From: Tritonibacter multivorans
Lineage (GTDB): Bacteria > Pseudomonadota > Alphaproteobacteria > Rhodobacterales > Rhodobacteraceae
Length of the DNA: 64,000 bases
Direction: 5' to 3'
Assembly: GCF_001458415.1 (NCBI RefSeq)
Contig: NZ_CYSD01000042.1
Location: 124,001-188,000 of the forward strand
This document shows, piece by piece, positions 34,046 to 42,832 of the stretch. Numbering within the stretch: position 1 is the first letter of the stretch; every line of letters begins with the position of its first letter. Both the position numbers and the translations under genes were made by a program. The notes beneath the pieces were generated by a model. That model was not told the DNA's origin, did no database searches, and worked only from the letters and a program-made list of their open reading frames with translations.

Positions 34046-35494
34046 TCAGCGGTTTGTCTGACTTGAGTGGCTGTCCATATGGGACCAGAGTGTTTTGGCC
34101 ACGGGCGGGATGCGGGATTCGATCGATTGCATGGCTGCCACGGCCAGATCTTCGCGCCAGCGGGGAGCGGCGATCTGGACATTGATGGGCTGTGGGCCTT
34201 TGGGCATGTGTGCGAGATGGGTTGGCAGGCAGCCGGCAGGCAGGCCGAGGAAATTCATCCCATAGGAATAGACTGCGCATCCCAGCACATCATGGGCACC
34301 TTCGACCCCTTCGGTGTCACGGTCCGGGGCAAAGAAGGGATGGGGCAGGAAAGGCATCAGCACCAGCGGATAGTCCTGCTGGAACAGCGCCCAAGCCCGC
34401 GCATAGTGGCTGCGTTTTGCCATCATGCGCAGCAGATCATCGCCGGTGATCGGCTCGAACTCCTGGAAGTAGGTATTGAACATCGCCTTGATGGTGTCGG
34501 AGCCGTAGGTGTCGATGTCCGGTTTCAGCAGGCTGGCGATTTCACCCATAAGGGCGCGGTAGCCGTTGCGGCCGATTTCGAACATATTGGGTGGCTCGAC
34601 CTCTTCCACCACATAGCCAGCGTCCATCAACGCGTCGCGGGCGGCCAAAAGGGCGGTCTCGACCTCTGGGTGGAGGTCATAGCCATGGGGGTTGCGGGTG
34701 AAGGCGACTTTGATGGGGACACCCAGCGCTGCGCCGTGCCACGGGACCGGTGCGTGAAACGGGTCGCGAGGATCGGGGGCGATCAGGCTGGGCATGGCGT
34801 GCGCCAGATCATCCGCCGTGCGGCACATGAGGCCCTGAACGCTCATCATTTGCGCCAGAAGCCCGCGTTCGCTGCGCTGGCTGGGGTTCCAGGCGGGCAC
34901 GCGCCCAAGACCCGGTTTCACGGTGACGGCACCATTGGCCGATGCCGGAAAGCGCAGGCTGCCGCCAATGTCATTGCCATGCGCCAGCGCGCCAATGCCT
35001 GCCATCACCGCCGCGCCGCCGCCGCCCGAGGAGCCCCCGGCCGAGATATGCCGCCCCCAAGGGTTATGGGTGCGACCGAACAGCGGGTTGTCGGTGTCGG
35101 CGCGGAAGGAAAACTCGGGCGTATTGGTGCGGCCAATGACGACCGCGCCTGCGCGCAGCAGGTTTTCGACGACGGGGGCGTCGGCGGGGGCGATCAGATC
35201 CTTGAAGGCAAGAATGCCGTTGGAGGTGGCTTCGCCCTTTTGATCCACATTGATTTTGATGGTGACGGGCACGCCGTGCAGCGACCCGCGATCAGAAGCG
35301 GGCAGGGTGTCGAGCAAGGCTGCGCGGGCCATCGCATCAGCGCGCGTGTCAACCACCACGGCGTTCAGGTCCGGGTTCACGGCATCCATGCGACCAAACG
35401 CGCTGGCCACGGCCTCCGTTGCGGTGATGTCGCCTGCGCGGGTCAGGCGGGCAAGCTCTGCCGCGCCAAGGGTCCAAAGTTCTGCACGGCTCAT
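34046..35494 (-). CDS. amidase signature family enzyme
   Basis: The 482-residue protein carries the complete Ser-cisSer-Lys centre of the amidase signature family: Lys80 in V-T-I-K-I-N-V, the S-S pair in A-G-G-S-S-G-G-G-G (about 155-156), and the nucleophile Ser179 in N-D-I-G-G-S-L-R-F-P. It is not a GatA, since no gatB or gatC lies nearby and the C-terminal region differs. It probably hydrolyses a carboxylic amide. It is the gene downstream of prpE, separated by a hairpin. Confidence 0.9.
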   Translation of the reverse strand: MSRAELWTLGAAELARLTRAGDITATEAVASAFGRMDAVNPDLNAVVVDTRADAMARAALLDTLPASDRGSLHGVPVTIKINVDQKGEATSNGILAFKDLIAPADAPVVENLLRAGAVVIGRTNTPEFSFRADTDNPLFGRTHNPWGRHISAGGSSGGGGAAVMAGIGALAHGNDIGGSLRFPASANGAVTVKPGLGRVPAWNPSQRSERGLLAQMMSVQGLMCRTADDLAHAMPSLIAPDPRDPFHAPVPWHGAALGVPIKVAFTRNPHGYDLHPEVETALLAARDALMDAGYVVEEVEPPNMFEIGRNGYRALMGEIASLLKPDIDTYGSDTIKAMFNTYFQEFEPITGDDLLRMMAKRSHYARAWALFQQDYPLVLMPFLPHPFFAPDRDTEGVEGAHDVLGCAVYSYGMNFLGLPAGCLPTHLAHMPKGPQPINVQIAAPRWREDLAVAAMQSIESRIPPVAKTLWSHMDSHSSQTNR

Positions 35495-35524
35495 GCATGT
35501 CTCCTCTTTCAGGAAGGAGACTAT

Positions 35525-35550
35525 CCCGCTTGCCTGTCAAGGCAAGCGGG
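35525..35550 (-). terminator. hairpin after prpE (repeat-like)
   Basis: CCCGCTTGCC-TGTCAA-GGCAAGCGGG is a perfect 10-bp stem 30 bases past the prpE stop. It lacks a T run. The left arm plus TGT is identical to the hairpin at 44052-44076. Confidence 0.55.
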
Positions 35551-35579
35551 CAGGGCGGGTTCCGCAGGGGAATGCGCGA

Positions 35580-37469
35580 TTATTGGGCGTAACCAAGGCC
35601 TTTGAGCGCCACGGTGATTTCGTCCAGAATCGCCGGGTCGTCGATGGTGGCGGGCATTTTCCACTCTGCTCCATCAGCGATGGACACCATGGTGCCGCGC
35701 AGGATCTTGCCGGACCGGGTCTTGGGCAGGCGGTCCACCACGCAGGCGATTTTGAACGCCGCGACCGGGCCGATCTTTTCTCGTACCAGTTTCACGACGT
35801 CATTCACCACCTCAGCGTGATCCCGGTCGCAGCCAGCATTCAGACAGAGGAAGCCCACCGGCATCTGCCCTTTGAGCGCATCTGACACCCCAATCACCGC
35901 GCATTCGGCGACGTCTGGGTGACCGGCGAGGACCTCTTCCATGCCGCCCGTGGACAGGCGGTGGCCCGCGACATTGATGACATCATCGGTGCGCGCCATG
36001 ATGTAGAGATAGCCATCCGCATCCTTCATGCCCGCATCACCGGTCTCATAGTAGCCGGGGAAGGTGTTGAGGTAGCTTTTCTTGAACCGCGCCTCGGCGT
36101 TCCAGAGGTTCGGCAGCGTGCCCGGCGGCAGCGGCAGTTTCACGGCAATGGCGCCCAGCGTGTCCGGCCCAACCGGGTGGCCCGCGTCATCGAGGATCTC
36201 GACCTGATAGCCCGGCATCGGCACGGCAGGGGAGCCCGGCTTGATCGGCAGTTCCTCAACGCCCAAGGGATTGGCAGCAATGGCCCAGCCGGTTTCTGTC
36301 TGCCACCAATGGTCGATCACCGGCACGTTCAGGTGTTTCTGCGCCCATTCAATGGTGTCTGGATCGGCGCGTTCGCCAGCCAGATAGACCGCTTGCAGGC
36401 CCGAGATATCATAATCCTTGACCAGCGCGCCTTCGGGGTCTTCGCGTTTGACGGCGCGCAGGGCGGTGGGGGCGGTGAAGAAGGCTTTGACCTTATGTTC
36501 GGACATCACCCGCCAGAAGGTGCCAGCATCCGGCGTGCCTACCGGTTTGCCTTCGAACACAATGGTGGTGTTGCCGTGGATCAGGGGGCCGTAGCAGATA
36601 TAGGAATGCCCCACGACCCAACCCACGTCTGACGCCGCCCAGAACACGTCACCGGGGTCGACGTTATAGATGTTCTTCATCGTCCAGTTCAGCGCAACCA
36701 GCTGGCCGCCGGTGTGGCGGATGACGCCTTTGGGCTGGCCGGTGGTGCCGGAGGTATAAAGGATATAGGCCGGGTGGTTGCCCTCAACGGGAACGCAGTC
36801 CACCGGCTGAACACCGTATTGGAACCCGTGCCAGTTGACATCGCGGCCCTCGACCAGCTGCGCAACTTCCTGTTCGCGCTGAAAGATCACGCAAAAGTCC
36901 GGCTTGTGGTCGGCAAGGTCAATGGCAGCGTCCAGCAGGGGTTTGTAGTGCACAATCCGCCCCGGTTCGATCCCGGCAGAGGCAGCGATGATGGCCTTGG
37001 GTTTGGCATCATCAATGCGCACGGCCAGCTCATTGGCCGCAAAACCGCCAAAGACCACTGAATGCACCGCGCCAATACGGGCGCAGGCCAGCATGGCCTC
37101 CAGTGCTTCGGGGATCATCGGCATATAGATAATGACACGATCGCCTTTTTCCACGCCCTTGGCGCGCAGGGCGCCGGCCAGCGTGGCCACGCGGTTGCGC
37201 AGCTCCACAAAGGTAATCTCGCGTTTGGTGTGGGTTACGGGGCTGTCGTGAATAATGGCGACCTGTTCACCGCGGCCTGCGTCCACATGGCGGTCCACCG
37301 CATTGTAGCAGGTGTTGGTCAGGCCATCGGCAAACCATTCATAAAGCCCGTCACCTTTGTCGGTCAGCGCTTTGGTTGGGGGGCGGTGCCAGGCAATGGC
37401 CTCGGCCGCCTCCATCCAGAATGCCTCGGGGTTGTCTTGCCAACGGGCATACATCGCGGCGTAGGTCAT
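35580..37469 (-). CDS. prpE: propionyl-CoA synthetase (acetyl-CoA synthetase family)
   Basis: The 629-residue adenylate-forming ligase activates propionate (and probably acetate) to the CoA ester. Y-T-S-G-T-T-G-Q-P-K-G-V is the P-loop, Y-E-T-G-D-A-G the core ATP motif, and R-S-G-K-I-L-R-G holds the regulated catalytic lysine. W-W-Q-T-E-T-G-W fits the PrpE branch. AGGAGG lies before ATG 37469. The divergent region upstream has several TTTGCAAA-type boxes of the kind used by short-chain acyl-CoA regulators. Confidence 0.93.
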   Translation of the reverse strand: MTYAAMYARWQDNPEAFWMEAAEAIAWHRPPTKALTDKGDGLYEWFADGLTNTCYNAVDRHVDAGRGEQVAIIHDSPVTHTKREITFVELRNRVATLAGALRAKGVEKGDRVIIYMPMIPEALEAMLACARIGAVHSVVFGGFAANELAVRIDDAKPKAIIAASAGIEPGRIVHYKPLLDAAIDLADHKPDFCVIFQREQEVAQLVEGRDVNWHGFQYGVQPVDCVPVEGNHPAYILYTSGTTGQPKGVIRHTGGQLVALNWTMKNIYNVDPGDVFWAASDVGWVVGHSYICYGPLIHGNTTIVFEGKPVGTPDAGTFWRVMSEHKVKAFFTAPTALRAVKREDPEGALVKDYDISGLQAVYLAGERADPDTIEWAQKHLNVPVIDHWWQTETGWAIAANPLGVEELPIKPGSPAVPMPGYQVEILDDAGHPVGPDTLGAIAVKLPLPPGTLPNLWNAEARFKKSYLNTFPGYYETGDAGMKDADGYLYIMARTDDVINVAGHRLSTGGMEEVLAGHPDVAECAVIGVSDALKGQMPVGFLCLNAGCDRDHAEVVNDVVKLVREKIGPVAAFKIACVVDRLPKTRSGKILRGTMVSIADGAEWKMPATIDDPAILDEITVALKGLGYAQ

Positions 37470-37592
37470 CGCTGTCCTCCTCATGTCTCCTCTTGGGGAG
37501 GGAGCCTAGGGGGAAGGCTGACGCCGGGGCAAGGATCTAGAGCGGCAGGAGGTGCAAATCCGCGAAGTTTTCTGCCTTTTTCCGACGTGAAG

Positions 37593-37692
37593 ATTGCAAA
37601 ACTTTGCAAACCTTTCCTGTTTGTCCGCTATCAAAAGAAAAAACCGCGCGTCTTGCAAAGTTGCGAAGTAAATATGTACCTGAGTTGCAAAT
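37593..37692. promoter_or_regulatory. cluster of TTTGCAAA-type boxes between prpE and yceI-like gene
   Basis: ATTGCAAA (37593-37600) and TTTGCAAA (37603-37610) are followed by CTTGCAAAG (37652-37660), TTGCGAAG (37661-37668) and GTTGCAAAT (37684-37692). AAAACTTTGCAAA (37598-37610) equals the motif I recall for the RamB acetate regulator. TTTGCAAA pairs are the reported operator of the alphaproteobacterial propionyl-CoA regulator PccR. Spacing between boxes here is 10 or 8 bases centre to centre, not the PccR 12. The 375-base gap has nothing else I can name. Confidence 0.5.
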
Positions 37693-37844
37693 TTCCGAGT
37701 CGGTTTTGACGGTGGTGTGATCGCGTTTGAGCTGCGACGTGTGAATAGTTTTTACCTTTGACGTGTTCTTCTGAGGACGGGTGCCTGATCGGCCCAGTCA
37801 TATTGCGTGCAAGTTTCACGCGCTTTCCAATCAGGAGACAGCCA

Positions 37845-38438
37845 ATGAATGTGAGAACCCGCCTTGCCCTTCGCCTTTTGACCTTTGTGCCCCTTGGGGT
37901 GCTGTTTGCCGGCGCTGTGTCTGCCGCGCCGCAAACCTATGAGTTCGACCAAAACCGCAGTCAGGTCGGTTTTACCTATGCGCTCAATGGCAGCCCGACC
38001 GATGGTGTCATGCCAGTGGGGGCGGCGGACTTGCTCATTGACCTCGACAATCTTGGGGCCAGCCGCATTGACGTGGTTCTGTCGCCGCGCAAGGCCCGTG
38101 CGGGTTTTGTGCTGGCAACTGAGGCCATGCGCAGCGCTGATGTGCTGGCCGCGCGCAGCTATCCTGAAATCCGCTTCCAGACCACGCAGATCACCGGCTC
38201 TGTCCGGGCGGCCAAAGTCACCGGTGAGCTGACCTTGCGCGGGGTGACACGCCTGGTCACCTTGGACGCGCAACTGTTTCGTCAGGCAGGCAGCGCGGTC
38301 GGTAGCCATGATCACCTGTCCGTGCTGCTGACGGGCAGTTTGGATCGCACCGATTTTGGGGCAACCGGATATCCGGATCTGGTCGGACCCCAGATTGATC
38401 TGCGGATCCTCGTGCGCATGGCGCGCAGCGGCGTCTAA
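37845..38438 (+). CDS. YceI family periplasmic lipid-binding-type protein
   Basis: The 197-residue protein has a signal peptide (R-T-R start, hydrophobic core, cleavage near A-V-S-A-A) followed by the YceI lipocalin-like beta-barrel: Y-E-F-D-Q-N-R-S-Q-V-G-F-T, A-R-S-Y-P-E-I-R-F-Q-T and V-T-G-E-L-T-L-R-G-V-T. Characterised relatives bind isoprenoid or fatty-acyl chains in the periplasm. CAGGAGA precedes ATG 37845. It shares a divergent promoter region with prpE, so co-regulation with short-chain acid metabolism is possible. Confidence 0.88.
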   Translation: MNVRTRLALRLLTFVPLGVLFAGAVSAAPQTYEFDQNRSQVGFTYALNGSPTDGVMPVGAADLLIDLDNLGASRIDVVLSPRKARAGFVLATEAMRSADVLAARSYPEIRFQTTQITGSVRAAKVTGELTLRGVTRLVTLDAQLFRQAGSAVGSHDHLSVLLTGSLDRTDFGATGYPDLVGPQIDLRILVRMARSGV

Positions 38439-38440
38439 TT

Positions 38441-38467
38441 AAAAAGGGCCGCCCGAACGGGCAGCCC
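38441..38467 (-). terminator. terminator of maeB
   Basis: GGGCTGCCCG pairs with CGGGCGGCCC on the minus strand with one mismatch and is followed by TTTTTAATTA. It lies 30 bases after the maeB stop and between convergent genes. Confidence 0.85.
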
Positions 38468-38495
38468 TGTGCTTTGGCTGTGGTCGGATACGGGC

Positions 38496-40778
38496 TTAGC
38501 CGTAGTGAGCCACAGGCGTGCCTGCAATGGCGGCCATGTTCAGCAGACCGCGGGCGGTGATCGAAGGCGACACGATATGGGCGCGGTTGCCCATGCCCAT
38601 CAGGATCGGGCCGACCTCAAGGCCACCTGCACGCATCTTCAGAATATTGCGCACGCCCGAGGCCGCATCTGCATGGGCAAAGACCAGAATATTTGCAGCA
38701 CCGGGCATCCGCGAATTCGGGAAGATCCGCTGACGCAGCTCCGGATCCAGCGCGGTGTCGATGTTCATCTCGCCTTCGTAAAGGAAGTCGTGGGTTTCCG
38801 CATCCAGCAGATCAATCGCCGCGCGCAGACGTTCGCCGGTGTCGCAGGGAATGTTGCCGAACTGAGACTGCGAACACAGCGCCACCTTGGGCTCGATGCC
38901 AAAGCGGCGGGCGTGGCGGGCTGCGCCAATCACGGTTTCCGCAATCTGCGCGGGCGTCGGCTCAATCCGGACCTGCGTGTCGGCAATGAACAGCGGGCCG
39001 TCTTCGAGGATCATCAGCGACAGCGCCCCATGCGGGGAGTAGTCGCCGCGCCCGAGGATCTGGTTCACATAGTTCAAGTGCCAGCGGTATTCGCCAAAGG
39101 TGCCGCAGATCAGGCTGTCCGCATCACCCAGATGCACCATCAACGCGCCAATGGCAGTGGTGTTGGTGCGAGCAACGGCGCGGGCAATGTCCGGGGTGAC
39201 GCCGCGGCGCTGCATCAGCTCGTGATAGGCGCCCCAGTAGTCGCGGTAGCGGCTGTCCTGCTCGGGGTTCACGATCTCCAGATCCGCGCCGGGGCGGATG
39301 TCCAGACCCAGCCGTTCGCAGCGCGTGGCGATCACATCAGGGCGTCCAATCAGGATCGGGGTCTCAGTTGTTTCGCGCAGCACCGACTGCGCCGCACGCA
39401 GCACCCGTTCGTCTTCGCCTTCGGCAAAGACAATGCGGCGCGCGCCTTTGCGGGCGGCTTCAAACACCGGCTTCATCAGTAGGGCAGATTTGAACACGCT
39501 CTGGTTCAGCTTGGCCTCATAAGCCTGCATGTCCTCCATTGGGCGTTCGGCCACGCCGCTTTCCATCGCAGCCTTGGCCACGGCGGTCGACACCACGGCC
39601 ACAAGGCGCGGGTCAAAGGGTTTGGGGATCAGATAATCCGCGCCAAAGGTCAGCTGTTCGCCCTGATAGGCAGCGGCTGCTTCGGCGCTGGTGGTCATCC
39701 GCGCCAGCTCCGCAATACCTTCGACGCAGGCGATCTGCATCTGGTCGTTGATTTCCGTCGCCCCCACATCCAGCGCGCCGCGGAAGATGAAGGGGAAACA
39801 CAGGACGTTATTGACCTGATTGGGGAAATCGCTGCGACCGGTGGCAATGATTGCATCGGGCGCCACTTTGCGGGCCTCTTCCGGCATGATTTCCGGGTTC
39901 GGGTTGGCGAGCGCAAAGATGATCGGGCGCGCGGCCATTTTAGCGACCATTTCGGGCTTCAGCACATTGGGGCCAGACAGGCCCAGGAACAGATCCGCGC
40001 CATCAATGACATCATCCAGCGTGCGTTTGTCGCTGGCCTGGGCAAAGGCGGCCTTGTGCGGGTTCATATCCTCGGTCCGGCCTTCATAGACGAGCCCGTG
40101 AATGTCACACAGCCAGATATTTTCGCGCTTCACCCCCAGCTTTACCAGCATATTGAGGCAGGCAATGCCCGCCGCGCCGCCACCGGTGGAGACGATTTTG
40201 ATGTCCTCGAACTTCTTGCCCGTCACATGCAGCGCGTTTTTGGCGGCCGCGCCCACAACAATCGCGGTGCCGTGCTGGTCGTCGTGGAAGACGGGAATGT
40301 TCATCCGCTCGCGGCAGAGTTTTTCGACAATAAAGCAGTCGGGCGCTTTGATGTCTTCGAGGTTGATGGCGCCAAAGGTCGGCTCGAGCGCGCAGACAAT
40401 ATCCGCAAGCTTTTCCGGGTCGCTTTCGTTGACTTCAATATCAAAGCAGTCGATGTCGGCAAACTTCTTAAACAGAACCGCCTTGCCTTCCATCACCGGC
40501 TTGGACGCCAGCGCGCCAATGTTTCCCAGCCCCAGCACCGCAGAGCCATTGGAGACCACCGCCACCAGATTGCCGCGCGAGGTATAGCGCGCGGCATTGG
40601 AGGCATCGGCTTTGATCTCGGTGCAGGCCTCGGCCACGCCAGGGGAATAGGCGCGGGCCAGATCAGAGCCATTGTTCATCGGCTTTGTGGCGCGGATTTC
40701 CAGTTTCCCGGGGCGGGGTTGCTCGTGATAACGCAGCGCCGCATCACGCAGCGACAAGCTGGACTTGGTATCAGACAT
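38496..40778 (-). CDS. maeB: NADP-dependent malic enzyme with phosphotransacetylase-like domain
   Basis: The 760-residue protein decarboxylates malate to pyruvate with NADP. The N-terminal malic domain has Y-S-P-G-V-A and H-D-D-Q-H-G-T-A-I-V; the NAD-binding domain has G-G-G-A-A-G-I-A and F-A-L-A-N-P-N-P-E. The C-terminal 320 residues form a PTA-like domain (F-A-E-G-E-D-E-R-V-L-R-A-A), which in MaeB is regulatory and senses acetyl-CoA. Start ATG 40778 is chosen over an open upstream stretch. A perfect AT-rich palindrome lies 25 bases upstream. Confidence 0.94.
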   Translation of the reverse strand: MSDTKSSLSLRDAALRYHEQPRPGKLEIRATKPMNNGSDLARAYSPGVAEACTEIKADASNAARYTSRGNLVAVVSNGSAVLGLGNIGALASKPVMEGKAVLFKKFADIDCFDIEVNESDPEKLADIVCALEPTFGAINLEDIKAPDCFIVEKLCRERMNIPVFHDDQHGTAIVVGAAAKNALHVTGKKFEDIKIVSTGGGAAGIACLNMLVKLGVKRENIWLCDIHGLVYEGRTEDMNPHKAAFAQASDKRTLDDVIDGADLFLGLSGPNVLKPEMVAKMAARPIIFALANPNPEIMPEEARKVAPDAIIATGRSDFPNQVNNVLCFPFIFRGALDVGATEINDQMQIACVEGIAELARMTTSAEAAAAYQGEQLTFGADYLIPKPFDPRLVAVVSTAVAKAAMESGVAERPMEDMQAYEAKLNQSVFKSALLMKPVFEAARKGARRIVFAEGEDERVLRAAQSVLRETTETPILIGRPDVIATRCERLGLDIRPGADLEIVNPEQDSRYRDYWGAYHELMQRRGVTPDIARAVARTNTTAIGALMVHLGDADSLICGTFGEYRWHLNYVNQILGRGDYSPHGALSLMILEDGPLFIADTQVRIEPTPAQIAETVIGAARHARRFGIEPKVALCSQSQFGNIPCDTGERLRAAIDLLDAETHDFLYEGEMNIDTALDPELRQRIFPNSRMPGAANILVFAHADAASGVRNILKMRAGGLEVGPILMGMGNRAHIVSPSITARGLLNMAAIAGTPVAHYG

Positions 40779-40802
40779 TGAGGGGGCCTCCAAAAGGTGT
40801 TG

Positions 40803-40816
40803 GTTTAATATTAAAC
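40803..40816. promoter_or_regulatory. 14-bp perfect palindrome upstream of maeB
   Basis: GTTTAATATTAAAC lies 25 bases before the maeB start. Its AT content and position suggest a repressor site overlapping the promoter or leader. Confidence 0.45.
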
Positions 40817-41001
40817 TACTTTCCCAATGAGGGAAACCGGCATTCTTGACCCTAGGTCCGACATTGCGGGTCATTGCGCGTCGGTTTTGGTGTCTTGACG
40901 GAGAACATGGGCGGGGGCGGTGGCCTTCTGGGTTGAGTTTCCACCGCTACACGCGCAGACTTGCAGCAGATGCCCCTGAAAACCAATGGTTTGGACCTTC
41001 T

Positions 41002-41015
41002 AAATAGTACTATTT
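41002..41015. promoter_or_regulatory. 14-bp perfect palindrome upstream of cdd
   Basis: AAATAGTACTATTT lies 100 bases before the cytidine deaminase start, just after TTGGAC, a possible -35 box. It differs in sequence from the maeB palindrome. The remaining 40779-41114 region shows nothing else clear. Confidence 0.45.
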
Positions 41016-41114
41016 GCGACCGGGGGCTTGCATGCGCGCTGGCCTTCCGGCAAATGACTTTACCAAATGGTCAAAAAGTGCCCTGCGCACCCATCTGAAC
41101 TCGGAGCTGTATAA

Positions 41115-41519
41115 ATGTCTCTTGGCAAATCCCTGCGTGAAGCTGCGGCCGCGGTGCGTGAAAACGCCCATGCGCCATATTCCAATTTCAAAGTCGGCGC
41201 CGCGATCCGGTCCGCCTCTGGCAAGGTTTACATCGGCTGTAATGTCGAAAACGTCGCCTATCCCGAAGGCACCTGCGCCGAAGCGGGCGCAATTGCAGCG
41301 ATGGTTGCAGCAGGTGAAACCGAACTGGTCGAAGCCTATGTCATCGCCGACTGCCCAAGCCCGATCCCGCCCTGTGGTGGCTGCCGCCAAAAGCTGAAAG
41401 AGTTCGGCAAAGGCGATGTCAAAGTGACGCTGGCCACCACCGAAGGGACTGAAATGGAGACCACAGTAGGCGACCTTCTGCCCGGCGCCTTTGATGCAGG
41501 TCACATGGAGCGGAGCTAA
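41115..41519 (+). CDS. cdd: cytidine deaminase
   Basis: The 134-residue zinc enzyme converts cytidine and deoxycytidine to uridines. C-N-V-E-N-V-A-Y-P-E-G-T-C-A-E-A-G-A-I carries the catalytic glutamate and first zinc cysteine, and P-C-G-G-C-R-Q carries the other two cysteines, so this is the tetrameric all-cysteine type. GGAG lies eight bases before the ATG. It is the first gene of the four-gene salvage block cdd-deoA-deoB-upp. Confidence 0.96.
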   Translation: MSLGKSLREAAAAVRENAHAPYSNFKVGAAIRSASGKVYIGCNVENVAYPEGTCAEAGAIAAMVAAGETELVEAYVIADCPSPIPPCGGCRQKLKEFGKGDVKVTLATTEGTEMETTVGDLLPGAFDAGHMERS

Positions 41520-41524
41520 TCCAG

Positions 41525-42832
41525 ATGGACGCACGCAGCATTATCGCCCAGGTCCGGCAAGGCGAAACGCCAACGGAGGCTGAAATCACTTGGTTTGCCG
41601 AGGGCCTCGCCAATGGGGACGTGACAGATGCGCAGGCTGGCGCTTTTGCCATGGCCATCTGGCAGCGCGGCATGTCGGTGGACGCCCGCCGCGCGCTGAC
41701 GGCGGCAATGCGCGACAGTGGTGATGTGCTGACATGGGATCTGCCGGGGCCGGTGGTGGACAAACATTCGACCGGTGGAGTGGGGGACTGTGTTTCCCTC
41801 CTCTTGGCGCCGGCCTTGGCGGTCTGCGGGGCCTATGTGCCGATGATCTCGGGTCGGGGTCTGGGGCACACCGGCGGCACGCTCGATAAGCTCGAGGCTA
41901 TTCCCGGTGTCAACACGCAGGTGTCCGAGGATGACCTGCGCCGGATTGTGGCCGAGGTCGGCTGCGCCATTGTCGGCGCGACCGGGGCAATCGCACCGGC
42001 GGACAAACGTCTTTATGCGGTGCGCGATGTGACGGCGACGGTGGACAGTGTGGATTTGATCACCGCCTCCATCCTGTCGAAAAAGCTGGCGGCCAGCCCC
42101 GAAGCGCTGATCCTGGACATTAAGATCGGCTCTGGCGCCTTTATGAAGACGCCGGAAGAGGCGCGCGAACTGGCGACCTCTTTGGTGGAGACGGCCAATG
42201 CGGCCGGGTGTGCCACCCTTGGCATGATCACCGATATGAACCAGCCTTTGGTGCCCGCCCTGGGCAATGCGCTGGAGGTCGCCGAGGTCATGCGCGCCCT
42301 GTCGGGGGAACGCCGTGGCCGGATCCTTGAGATTACTGAGGCGCTGGGGGGCGTGCTGCTGGCGCAGGTGGGTTTGGCTTCTGACGCAGACGACGGGGCG
42401 GCCAAGATCAAGGCAGCCTTGCGGGATGGCCGGGCAAAGACTTGTTTTGCCAAGATGATTGCGGCCCTTGGGGGCCCGACGGATTTTGAGGACAACTGGC
42501 TGGCGCATCTGGCGGTTGCACCGGACGTTGTGGAGGTCCGGGCCGAGGCAGACGGCTATGTCACTGCAATGGACGGCGAGGCGCTGGGTCATCTGGTTGT
42601 CCGTCTTGGCGGCGGACGTCTGACCGAAAGTGACGAGATTGACCCCGCCGTGGGCATTTCCGATCTGTTGCCGCTTGGCGCGGTTGTGGGGGCGGGCGAT
42701 GTGATCGCCCGCGTGCATGGCGCCCGCGCGGATGTGGTGGCTGTGGAAGCAGAGCGCTTGCGGGCGGCGGTGACTGTATCGCCTGAGGTGCCCGTGGTTC
42801 CAGCGCTTTTGGTGGAAAGGCTTGGCGCATGA
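41525..42832 (+). CDS. deoA: thymidine phosphorylase
   Basis: The 435-residue enzyme splits thymidine and deoxyuridine to base plus deoxyribose-1-phosphate. The glycosyltransferase family 3 signature is present: K-H-S-T-G-G-V-G-D near residue 79, S-G-R-G-L-G-H-T-G-G-T-L-D-K-L-E-A-I-P-G, and the C-terminal G-D-V-I-A-R-V-H domain. It starts five bases after cdd, and its stop overlaps the deoB start by four bases. Confidence 0.95.
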   Translation: MDARSIIAQVRQGETPTEAEITWFAEGLANGDVTDAQAGAFAMAIWQRGMSVDARRALTAAMRDSGDVLTWDLPGPVVDKHSTGGVGDCVSLLLAPALAVCGAYVPMISGRGLGHTGGTLDKLEAIPGVNTQVSEDDLRRIVAEVGCAIVGATGAIAPADKRLYAVRDVTATVDSVDLITASILSKKLAASPEALILDIKIGSGAFMKTPEEARELATSLVETANAAGCATLGMITDMNQPLVPALGNALEVAEVMRALSGERRGRILEITEALGGVLLAQVGLASDADDGAAKIKAALRDGRAKTCFAKMIAALGGPTDFEDNWLAHLAVAPDVVEVRAEADGYVTAMDGEALGHLVVRLGGGRLTESDEIDPAVGISDLLPLGAVVGAGDVIARVHGARADVVAVEAERLRAAVTVSPEVPVVPALLVERLGA

